Part shown: positions 42,263-54,100 of the stretch, piece after piece
Layout of the letters: each line of letters begins with the position of its first letter
Position numbering within the stretch: the stretch's first letter is position 1
Source of the DNA: Rallus limicola
Taxonomy: Eukaryota; Chordata; Aves; Gruiformes; Rallidae
Direction: 5' to 3'
Length of the DNA stretch: 64,000 nt
Assembly: GCA_022605955.1 (NCBI GenBank)
Contig: JAKCOZ010000008.1
Span: forward strand, 37,116,547 to 37,180,546
Notes under the pieces: model-generated
Told to the model about the DNA's origin: nothing
What the model saw: the letters and a program-made list of their open reading frames with translations, nothing else
Databases searched by the model: none
Position numbers and translations under genes: made by a program

Positions 42263-45015
42263 AAGCATGTAGAAGACATGTAGTGTGACAAATTCTTCTT
42301 TTGTAGTCAACACATGAAAACCCTTGAAAACCATCTTATTCAGAAGCAAAGTTGCCTTTATGTACTCTCTTCTACACTTCTTTGCCATCAGTCTTGATCA
42401 TGGAAATAATTTGTATGAAGACAACATAAAGCCTGCCTACCTTTACCTGCCATCTGTGATGCCAACTACCTAGTGAAGAAGCCATTGTGATATTTTACAG
42501 GTAGAGAAGCAGCAGTCTAATACCGCAAGCACACTGCCTCCAGAAAAAAAACTCCCAACAAAGAACTAAACACCAGTCAGAGAACCGAGAGTTCGATATT
42601 AATAGATAATCTACAAATATTTCCTAGGTGTCCTTAGCTGTTCGCCCGGGAATAACTTTTTAATAAGATTCATAAAGAAAATGAAGAAAAGATGAACCAT
42701 ATTGATATCTTTATTACTATCCACAGCAGATAATTATTGATATCGTTAAGGAAAAAACAAAAAGCTACCTCTGGTTGCCTCCATAGGTGTATTTTCCTTT
42801 CAACAATAGCTCTGAGTTGAAACTTGTACCCTCGAGTCTGTAATGAGCTAGAGTACTGCACTTAAAACCTTCAGTTTGCACCAGTTTTGCACAAGCAGAC
42901 CCTGATGTAGACCTGCTTGCAGGAACATCAGCCATAGCTCACAACCATGCCTCTAGAAAAGAGCGAACACCAGTAGTTATGGAACTAGGTCTTCCCCAAA
43001 CTGTAGCCACATTTAGCGTAAAAATCACCATCTCCCAGAGCAGCCCAACTGAGTAAACAAGACAACTTTATGGGTCAACACCTGCTCTACTAGTCCGCTC
43101 CAAAATGCAGTTTTAGTCTACTATTTTTCCTTTGTTTTTAAGATCACAATGTTAAGCCAAGGATTGCTTCAACCTTCCCACTGGAAAAACTCCCGACAAC
43201 CTCACACTGTGCTCTGTGACCAAAGCTGACCATCTCTCTTCCAATCAGGGATCAAAAGGTTATCTGTAAGCAATGGTGACCTAACTGCTAACAGGAGTTC
43301 TGCCTGGGCAAACTGGTGGCTAACTGTACAGAGAAAGCTGGAGAGACAGAGAATATAGTTAACAAATCACTAAAAATCAATTTTCACGTTCTCCTTATGG
43401 ATCCTCACACTAGGCCCTTCAAGCAGTCTGGCAAGTATTAACTTACATTTTACTTTATTATTAAATAAGTATGTATTCATCTATGATTTATTGCAATTAG
43501 GTTTGTTCTAAATGTAATTAAACACCAAGGCCTCTTAAGTATTCTATGAAACCTGGGTATGTTGCTTGGCAAGCAGGGGTACTCATGAAAATAATTCTTG
43601 GTGATCTTGATTGTAGACTATCTGCCATTGATGAGTGCTACAGCGTCCAGGCTGCACTACATTTGGACCAGTAAAGCACATTTAGTACCTGCATGGAGGA
43701 GAAAGCTGAGGTCACTGCTACAGAGACCTATCCAGATGACATCACCATGGGCCAACAGTACTGCACCCTGTGTGACAGGCTTATGTCGCTGATCTGTATC
43801 ACACAGATGATGCCCAAATGTCAGCCCCACATGCAGAGCGTTTCCCCTCAACATACTCAAGTCAGTAACTTGCAGCTGAGGCTGGAATACGAAAAAGCAG
43901 TGTGTGAAATTTCCCAGCCTGTCTTAACATGTGACAGCTGATTCTTCCAGTTGTGTAAATACTGTCCCCACCTTCCTCAGCAACCACAGATGACACTGTG
44001 TGCCCAAGGGAAGGAGTCACTGGAAATGGAAAATTGATGTTTGATGACTTTGCATTCAAAATACCTTTTTTTTTTTTTTAAAAAAAAAACCAACCCAAAA
44101 ACCCTCCTGTGAAGGTCAGTGTATCCCTTAACCAAACAAGATCCGAATAAAGAGCACCAAGGAAAAACATAAAGCTGTGGCTCAATTAGCATTACTGGCT
44201 GTGAGACATCTCCAGAGACTGTGGAAATATTCTAAAGGAAAAAAAACCACAACAACCAAAAACCCAGTAACAAGCAGAAAGATGTGTATGAGTCACTGGG
44301 TAAGTGTTGTATGATTTCCTTCACTAAATCCACTGTTCTACGCTCAGACTGCTGTGATGCTCATATGATAAACAGCATGTCTGATCATAAAATTTGAATT
44401 GGTTTTTCCAAAAAAAAAAAAAAAGAAGAAAAAAATAAAAAAGTTATTTATAACTGACCATTCACAGCCCACTGACTGGCAGCCACCCAACCAAAAAGTA
44501 ATTATGTGTGCGACAATGACGATATTAAGCCCAATGTAATAGGATTGCTTCCAATTTTAAGGTTAAGTAAATCATGAACTGTACTTTTATGTACAAATAG
44601 GTTGGTTAAAGCGTTTAGTTTGTCTGGAAATGGGCTAGATCTCTTTGGTGTTTTGTTTACAGCTACAAAGTGTTACCTTGGCTGAAAAGCACCAATGTTT
44701 AGGATAATCGCAAACCAGCCACCATCACAAGCAATTTTCAAATGATGATTTAAAAACTAAAATGTCTGGTTGGGGTTTTTCCACACCCCACTCTCCCCAT
44801 CCCTGCCCTTGAAATACTTGCTCGCATGACCATTGCATACCATGCCCCCCAGCCCCTGAAGTCCCGAAAGGAGCAGCTTGGGAAAGGAGAAATAAAAGGG
44901 AACTGAAACAGTCTTCCAGGGAGCTGCCAATTCCTTGTCAAATGAAGCAGAGTCAGGAAACGCTCCAGCCTCGCTCCGTAATCCATCACCACGAACCGCG
45001 GCACTTCCTCCCCAG

Positions 45016-45181
45016 ATTAAAAAGGCAGACTCAAAGCACTGGGGAAGGAGGCGCAAAGGAAGTCACAGTCGAGACAATGCCGTATGAGTTCGAGCACCCT
45101 GATGAAGACGATGTGTGGGGAGAGCTGACAAGCACCAACCAACCACTTTTCAGATGCGCCCTGGAAACTGGACCCTACCAG
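45016..45181 (+). other. Possible plus-strand exon, antisense to AGAP1, unrecognised
   Basis: A pyrimidine tract ending CACTTCCTCCCCAG at 45015 precedes this segment and CAG|GTGAGA follows it at 45181, both close to splice consensus. The open frame from 44942 runs through it with MPYEFEHPDEDDVWGELTS and NQPLFRCALETGPYQ, an acidic then mixed composition, and ends at the donor in phase 0. It reaches a stop soon after, at 45202. I recognise no domain or homologue. Such splice-like pairs occur by chance in 64 kb, so this is a lead only. Confidence 0.2.
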
Positions 45182-46169
45182 GTGAGAATCACAGCCTATT
45201 AAACTTCTTTTTCTTTTTTAAATTAAGAAAACCCCACTGGCATTTCCTGCATTTCAGCGCCCCATTCCTATGGAAAATGAGCCTCACAGGAGTTGCTGAT
45301 GTCACTGTACCCACGATGCTGTCTCATATGTCATGAGATGCTTGTGAGGTATCTACTATTAGACTAAGGAATCTATTCCATCTGTCCCCTCCCAGCCGTT
45401 AGATAAATAATCCTCTAGGCAACATAGGTACTCTCATATGTAATGCTGGTAGTAGGCCGAAACAACTACTCAGTCAACAGAGCCACAGATGCAGGATTAC
45501 TCCCCCTTAAAATTTACCTTCCTAAGGTCTTTACCTCCTTGATGGAGACAAATACGGACAATCAGGAGCTGATCACGAGCTTTCTGGCTTGTTACAATGC
45601 AGGCACTAAAGGTTTGGCTCAAAGCCTTGCCAAAGAAGGAGCACTCAGGGCCCCCAGCTCGAGGAACTCATGTCTCAGTGCGGGCAGAAGAGCACATAGC
45701 CATCCCAGATGCTGGCACAGGAATCAAACAGGTACATGTCACCAAATCGATACATTAGTGGTTTCTCTTCCAAAGGAGAAGTGGGGAAAAAAAAATAAAA
45801 TTCTCATAGCTCTTGTGGGTTACCTAGTAATAGAAACACATTACTGAAAAAACCCCACGAAAATCCCTCCCCCCTCCAACTAGGATATGGAATTTCAAGC
45901 AATAGCTGAATCCCAAATCATTGGGAAAACACCTAACAGCTCTGTTTCACGTATCCAAAAATCAGATACTGTAGGATATTCAAGTGTGAGAAACAAGATT
46001 GGTGGGACTGGATCAAGCAGCATCGCTTAGGATTAAATATTTTCTCATGCGGTGCTTTGAGTTCGCCTTGAATAATCTCATTTAATTTTAGGAGAAATCT
46101 GAATCAAGAACGACATCGATGTTTTTATAGGCAAGAAATTAGCAGGAGCTTAATCAAATTCTAAGAGAA

Positions 46170-46420
46170 GAGAATCTAAACTAAGGACCCGGCTACCAAC
46201 CCTCTAGTTCTTTTAATACACGCAGATTTATCCTCATTATGGGATGAGGCACGGCGCTCGTTCTGCCTGGTAACGTCATCGCCGTACCGCTTTGCAGATA
46301 AACCCAGCGCTCGCTGGAGCAGGTGCCAAAAAAGACACGTTCTCACAGCCTGAAGGTTAAACTGGATTAATTTCCCGAACCTGAGAAGGGATACGCCGTA
46401 ATTTAACGTGTGCTCAACAT
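46170..46420. promoter_or_regulatory. CpG-enriched intronic segment
   Basis: About 15 CpGs in 250 bp, including CACGGCGCTCG, GTAACGTCATCGCCGTACCG and CAGCGCTCGC. AACGTCAT resembles a CRE half-type site. No coding content is recognised. Confidence 0.28.
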
Positions 46421-46969
46421 GTGTGCTCAGCAGCAACTGAAAATGAAATATCTTAAATATTATCAAACGTTACATCATTAAATATAAATTAGACGGAAAC
46501 AGGGGAAAGCTAAAAATTGACTAGGAGTTCAGCTACTCTAAATGGCTAATACGTCCATTTTTCACCTGAAGCCCTCTCCAATACAGTTTTGCCATTAAGC
46601 AAAAACCTAAAGAAAGGTAATCAATTCCAACTAAAAAGCACTTCTCCGGGAATGACTGCACTTCAAACCCCTGGCTGGCTGCCAGCCCCCCCAGACAACA
46701 GCTATCAATGTTTCTGACTATCACAGGAGCACGAGGGGCCATGCATAATTGACTAGAAGATGGGCTAAAACTGTGCCCAATCAGTGTGTGATCAAAAACG
46801 CGTGGAATATTCAGCGCCACTTGATTACATGGAGGCACGTCCTTTCGCTCTCCTCATGAAATCTCTTCAAGGTCCAGAGTACTGTAATAAGATCATTACT
46901 GTCAAGCGGTACGAATCGCAGGCAATGAGTCTTGGGATAGGAAGTCATACTTCACAAGCTCCTCTGGTC

Positions 46970-47012
46970 TTTTTTTTTTCCCCTTCCCTCCCCCCCCCCC
47001 CTTTTTTTTTTT
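46970..47012 (+). repeat. Polypyrimidine tract
   Basis: T-run, mixed C/T, an 11-base C-run and an 11- or 12-base T-run in sequence. A similar T/C tract follows at about 47142-47182. Confidence 0.85.
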
Positions 47013-50000
47013 GTATTTTACTGCGTGTTGAGGCAGCAAGGCGACGAGGTGACAGATAATGATCACATCACTGTGTGGCAACTAGAAAGGCACTTTTAAG
47101 AAAGAGCACAGAGAAATCAGCTTAAGAGAAAACTCAAACATTTTTTTTTCCCCTGGCTTTTTTTTTTCCCCCACCCCCCCCTCGAAAATTAAATAGAATT
47201 AAACTGTGCAGTATTCTCCTTTCATGAATTGTGATTTAATGTCATTGAATTTAATCATTTGATAGATTTTCATATTATACCAAAGCCTATTACCTCACAG
47301 ACAAATGGCCAATTTTCTCCATCTCACGCTCACAAAAGAAACCCTTATTAATTTTTTTTCTTCCTTTTTTTTTTTTTTTTTTGCTCCTTCATTGGGGGAA
47401 GTGGTGGAAAATGTCAGTGCTGAGGCCTGTTCAAGTTTTCTTTTTGCCTGCTCTTTTCACTGGAATTGCACGCCGCATACAACCCGTAACATCCATCGCT
47501 AGTAACCTATCTGTGAAGGAGAAAGGTGGAGGGGTTGAAAGCAGGAGATTAAAACACAAAGTGTAAAACAACCATGCAGCGAGCTCAGCACCGCAATCTC
47601 ATGCACAGCTCGGGTATCTGCAGCTGTGGTTTCAGATGGGAAGATGCCAAGTATCTGCTCGCTGAATTTGACAGCTAATTTAAGGAAAGTATTTGATTAA
47701 AACTTGGTAAAACGACATTAAGTTTGAAATGACTGACTGGTCAGGAGCTGGAAATAGAGAGAGATCTGCATTACTGCTATGGCGTTGTCTTGTAAATGCC
47801 TGACATCAGTACTGCAGAGCATCAAAACTGAAATTGCTCCAGAGATGTGTTTTTCAAATGGAGAAGGCTGCTACGATTGGACAAGAGCCTACTGCTGAAG
47901 GGGAAGGAAAAGTTGGCCTAGTTACAAAGCCCCACCTACATCTCCAGCACCTACATCTACCTAAGATGAAATCCCCTACCACTGTGCTTGTCCTTGGCAT
48001 TTCACTCTCAAACACCACTGCTATGAGCTGGTCACCCCTTCGGACACATACACTTGGAGACTCCTCCTCAGGGCAAGATGAGGATGTCCAGCTCCACGCT
48101 TTGCAGACTCTCATGAGCTCTATCACCATGCAAGAAACGGAGGTGTGCGTTAGCATCTGCCAATGCATGTGGTGATGATACTGCAAGTTATAGTCCCAAG
48201 AAAGGTTGAAACATCATGCCCAGTTGCTCTCAAGCTACCCGCTGTAAATTATTGCAGGAAGAGACTAACATCCATTAACCAAGTCCAAACTCAGCGCTTA
48301 AAAAACATCAACCTGAGGATTAATAGGTACCTTCAGAAGAACCAAAACCACACAGGGAAACTGAGAGAAGAATCACCATCTCTTCAAGGGTAACCTGAAA
48401 TTGTTTAGGCTTTTTGCACTTTGTCCAGGAGAAATACGTGCCTATTCCACAACTTATTTAGTAAAAACCTACATATACACCATCAACTTCCTCAGTTTGG
48501 GTTTGGACCTGCTTTTTAAGAGGCATCACAAACTTTCTGACAACGAAATGAAAAAGGCAAAAATATTTCTTGGTTTACAGGTTGTTACTAAATCCTTAAA
48601 GTCTGAGAGAGCTGCAGGAAAATCCCACCAGTGCTAAAAGGCAGGGGAGGAAGTATTTGGCTGCTACAGCAAAAATGCAGAGTTTATCCGTGTGCAGTAA
48701 AACCAGCAAGTTCCCCAAACTTGGACTTAAATGCAGATGCTGCTTCACTACCCACTGAGGTTTTTCAGACCAGGAGCAAGAAGGCTGATTACACAAGAAG
48801 TATTTCCTGACTCAGTTCTTCTCTCTAAGAATTCACTGAGTAGCAGCATGCATTCTTCAGGGATTATACATAATGGCTAAAACATAGGGTTCTGCAGAAA
48901 AAACACCAAAACTACCTTGTTATTTATAGTTTTTTTTCTGTGTGCACTTCTTGATTTACAAGTTCTTTTTAGCATAACACCACGAGCATGTCTTCTAACC
49001 TTAGGGTAGATCAGACCTATCACTGCGTTCCCCCTTGAATTCCAGGTTTAAGCTCTATGTGGACAAGTTCACCAATCAAGCCACTGTCATTAACCTCACG
49101 TTCACTCATGTTGTGAGTGAAAAAAAGCATGGCTATAATCAATGGGCACCCCATCAACCTTCCCCTCAAAGCTGCCCTGTGCCTCCTATTGCAAACATCA
49201 ATTTAATATGGCATGCCGTAAGAGAAGCAGAGTGTACAAACAATCAAAACAGGTTGTGCATGAGGTCCATCCAGCCTGCTAGGCTTTCATTGGCAACTAG
49301 TGAGAGAGGCCTACAAAAAGCAGAAGAGCACCAGACACAGCAACATGCACACTGATGTATCATCCATGGTTTGAGGACCTCCTGGGAGAGGTTGTAATTT
49401 TTATTTTTTAAGACTTTCATGGATTATTCTTCTTCCTATTTGTCTAATCTAGTGGGTTTTGTTTAGCTGCTTAAGGTCTTCTGAAGGTAAACACTTCAGG
49501 ACTTCTCAACGTAGCACTGTAACTCAGTTCCAATAAGTTGAAGAGTTAAAGTACACTGAAAACTGAGGACAAAGCATCCTTCAAAAGTTACGTCTTCCTT
49601 CTACACCAAGCCAGCCTGTTCATTTAAATTGTGACACCTTGACCAAGAGTTCAGTTACAAGGTGAACAGAACTATGTTATACTTAACACAGTGGCTTTAC
49701 TTCAATCTTTTAATTTCCTACAGCTTTATCATGCATAAACATCTCATTTTATTGTTGAGATGTTTTAATTTAGGTGTTTAGATTCATAATGCAATTACAC
49801 GGTCTTGGGCCCTGAAAAATGGCAAGGGACTTTTAAAGACACTCTTTCCTAAGTAACAAAACAGAATTAACTTCCCTAGTAGGATTAGTATCTCAGTATT
49901 AGTATTATTAGTATATCTCAACTAATTCTTGCAATCTCGCAAACACCCTCTTGTGAACATCAGGAACCTCTTTCATAATCAAGGTCTCTGTCTCGGGTTG

Positions 50001-51038
50001 GCAGCATCATTCTGAGGGCATTAATTACCTGAAGCTGCTAAAATGCTGAGGTGTCGCTTGCTTTCACTCAGCAATAAAGCCACTTCTTTAAGACTTCTCC
50101 CTTTTCTGAAAAATCAGGCCAACTCACAGCACCGCACTTGCTCTAAGGATATACAGCATCCCCTTGTGAAGTCACAGACATGTCCTATGAGCGGGACCAC
50201 CGTTTTTCAGAGAAACACAGGGAGGGAAAGTAAAAATATAAGGTATTATTTTCTTTAGCTATCTAGATGTGCCGGTGCGTACAACCGCCTCCAATTCATC
50301 CTGGGACTCATCCTTTCCAGAATCCCCTTTCCTGCTGACCACCACTGCGACACTTTTCCTTTCAACCAGGTAGGCGGAACCTGCAGCCTCTTCCGACCCT
50401 GAGCTAACAGTGGTTTTAAAGAGAAGAAGGAATCTTTCAACTTGTTTAGCCTGCAATGAAGTAGGTTAAAACAATAGATGAGCTTCACCTCCCTTGTCTT
50501 TCACTCCTCAGCATCAACATAAATGTCTTTCAGCAGCAAACCTTTCATGTCAGATAGGCTGTGACGACTGAGGCTGAAGGTTTCCCAACAAGTGACCTTT
50601 ATGCCTTGGTTGAAAGTAACTCTCTGAAGATTCGGTCTAGATTTTATTAATTTCTGCCCTCCTGTTTCTCAGGTGTACAGCAATCGGCCAGCTCTATCTC
50701 CTGCGAAGCAGGGAATGAAGTTACTGATCATCACTGGAATTACAGCCAAAGAGCGTTTTGACGCTGAATAGGTGATAACCTCCCAGACACTTGCAGTACG
50801 CTCAAATCAAAACAAGCATCTGGCGTTACGGACAACAAATATGCTCACATTCTGTTGGGGTTTTTTAAGTTTCATGCAGACAGGGGAAAAAAAACCCAAC
50901 AGCTAGATCTGTTGTTCATTTCTGTTTCTTTTTTAATGCCAACTAAAATCCAAGGTTTAGGGGAATGCTTGCTGGATTTTTTTCTTTTTTAAAAATAATT
51001 TTTTACCTAAAGAGCAGCTGTCCAGAGCAGAGGACAGA

Positions 51039-51111
51039 AAAGTGGATAAATCTATCCACTTTGTTTGTGGATTTCTATCCTCTTATATTTGGGGATAAAT
51101 CTATCCCCAAA
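51039..51111. repeat. Two related hairpins with identical AATC loops
   Basis: Hairpin one (51039-51062) has a 10-bp stem AAGTGGATA-type arm around AATC. Hairpin two (51088-51111) has a 10-bp stem built on GGGGATA around the same AATC loop. Both share the core GGATAAATCTATCC. A decayed version, GGATTTCTATCC, lies between them at 51069-51080. Confidence 0.9.
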
Positions 51112-54100
51112 ATAAGGATGCATATACTTAGCAAATCACACTCCTAAAACCTGGCTAAACCCAAGCTTGTTGAACTCCAGACGCGATCAATGCTTAGAAG
51201 AGCAGAGCTTGGGGTTCTCTGTGTGTGCAATATGAATTTCAACAAAACACTATTTGCTGCGATTTCAGCAACATTCAGTGCAGAGGAGGGCTGCACAAAT
51301 GCCACACAAGCAACAAACTGCACACAAACAGAATTCAGCAGTAACCTTAACAGCATTACAGAACTATTTCAACCCCCCCCAAATCAAACATGGTACACCA
51401 AACACCTTCCTAGCTATCTGCTTTGAATGCAAACCCTTCCAGTTCCACATAAATACTTAGCTTTGTTCAACACTGTAGCCAAAATGCCACTTTTCTAGCA
51501 CTCTCACCACAGAACATTTTTTAAAGGGATGGGAATATTTAATACCTAAAACTTCAGGCACTTAAAGAGACCAAATGCAGAAACAAACCCTGTTCTTACT
51601 GATCTATCCATCACCAAGATGCTGCACAAGAGGGGGAAACACACTCCACTCCTGTATGACACACGCCTGCGCCTGGGTCTTAAAATTTCTTATATATTTC
51701 ATTTTTTAGAGGGAAAAAAGCCTTATTAAGGTATCTCTTATAATTTTTATCATTGGGATGCTGCTACTGCTGTAAGTGGTGGCTGAGCACGCCAGCTCGG
51801 GTCAATGGGTTCCCCATCTGTTGTAAAGCAGTAATGTGGATTAATCAGTAGGGGAAACCAGTTGTTCCTAAATTGTTTCCATGCCAATTTTTTTTTTTTT
51901 AAATTTGTAATTAACTTATTCAATAATCCTCAGGCTTTTTGCTACTGTGTTATCACATGTGGGCAACCCCCTACCCCAAGCTAGGGTGCTCAGCACCCAC
52001 ATGCATCGCAGCATCATCCTAAGTAGGGGTGTGCTGGGATGGGCTTTGCAGATGGATGGATCAACAGCTTCCAAATGAGTTTGTTTAAATTAACTTTGGT
52101 ATGTCTACACATAGGGCACAGGAATACACTGAAAACTCTTCCCTAATGCTAGCAGGAATGCTTTATTTCATTCTCATGTGTTCACCCATCCCACAGTGAG
52201 AAAAATCTGCCAATTACAGAAAGAAGAACAACTTCCCCAAGAAACCCTCCTACATGTATCTACTCCTACTCCACAGCAGGTTGTAAATACTAATAGTTAA
52301 CTTAAAGGGGCTACGTAAAATAACTAGGACGACAAGATTACCAGGAGAAACTTCTGTGGAGTTCCTCCATCTGCTTGCCTGCACAACCACAGCACTGTAG
52401 TTAATTATCCTGCAAGGGACTGGAAAAAGCTTTTACTTGAAGCAGTTTTGGTGACACCTTAGTTCTGTGCATTACTTCAAGCAACACAATCCATACAGGG
52501 GCCTTGCCACCAAACAGATTTGATTCCAAAGGTTACAAACTCTTTAATAGGTGAGTAGTTTTGCCCTTGCTGCAGCTGCAGGTCAAGATATTAGATTTCA
52601 CATCTTCCTTGCAGAGAAAAGGGAGTGACGACGCTGTGACTTTTTTGTGCTGGAAAGGTTTCTGAACATGCTGTCCTCTGACAGTGTCAGAAGGCTTCTT
52701 CAAGACCATAAAAAGCCAAAGAAAAAAGAGGAAAAAATTTAAAAAGAACACTGAGCAAAAATATATTCCTTCATCATGGTGCTTAATTCGGTGTATTATA
52801 AATAAGCACCAGCCTTAACATCAAGTCCATCTGTCAAATGAAGAATCTACTCCTCCACAAACACTACAGCTCATCGTTTGCATCTCTTTGATTGAACACA
52901 TCTCAGTGTATCCACTAAATTTCCAAAATTCCCAGTTAATGTCTTCATTTTTATTTTTTAAGCCTTCGGTTAAGAGACGCCTCCTCGGTTTTAAGTTCAG
53001 CCTGGCAGCAGTATACATAGGAGAAAGATGCACCTAAGGAAATGTATGGTAAAACTCTCTGGAGGGGACAATGCAGAGTGCTGTGCACAGAGCCAAGCAC
53101 GTTTAAATCGTTTTCAGCAGAGAATGCCAGTGGGTCAATCATGGGGAGACCAAGGCAGGTGGAAAGCTGGAGGTAAAATGCATGCAGTTTTTTGCAAGCA
53201 TCATTTCAGTTAACAGCTGTATCGCTCCCAATTTACACAGAAGATCAAATTTTCAGGTGTTACATAAATCCCAGAGATGATGCCAAGCACTGCATTTCCC
53301 TGATGCTGGTTTTGGGATGGCTAAAAGGGGCCAGGAAGTCTTGGGAATAAACCAGCACCTCCCTCAGCTTCTTTGCACCTTGTGTCACCCCCTCCTGGAC
53401 TCAAGGAGAAACCAAGATGAAAGCAGTGAAAATTTTGCTTATTGGTAAAAGTACAAATGAGAAGACTGACTAAAACCTTTTACTCCATCTGCCACACACA
53501 CAAAAAAGGGAATATATTTTCATTTCAAACTTGACTGCAGCTCATCTTCACTGCTCCCTTAGACTGTAGACAGAAGAGTGACTTTGGGGTTATAAAATGT
53601 GAAGAACTCAAGCTTTTGAAATACCTTTAGCAGTTCACCCCAGGAAAATAAAATAAAAATAATACAACCTCTCAGTAAACTGGGGTTCATCCTTACCTAC
53701 GAGCCAGAAAGCACAGACCTGGAGTTAGGAGCTCGACCGAGCAGATGAAGAAAGCTGAGGGAAAAGCAATTACTTGACAAGAGGCAGAGAACAGATGGAG
53801 TTTTGTTAAGAAAACGGTTCTAAGAAGAAACACAAAAGGTCCTTCCTCATCCTTCAAAAGCTCTTTAGAAACCAGCCAGGAAGAACGTGGAACATGGATT
53901 TACAGAGAAAACACGGAGTTTGGAAAGTCTAATCGAGTCGCAAATCACATTCGCTACTCTACCATCAATTCCTGAAGTGAGCTGTGTTTGTTTTGCCTAC
54001 TCTGCTGGGAGAGAAGATAACTTCACAACACTTGGCTTTGCCTGCAGCTGCTTTGCATCTCCTTGACCAGAGGAGCAGATTCACCCATCTACCTGGAACA

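Noticed and set aside
41870..42388. 172-codon minus-strand frame
   Set aside because: It lies largely within the CR1 copy at 41777-42262, in a region of the element that does not encode this frame.
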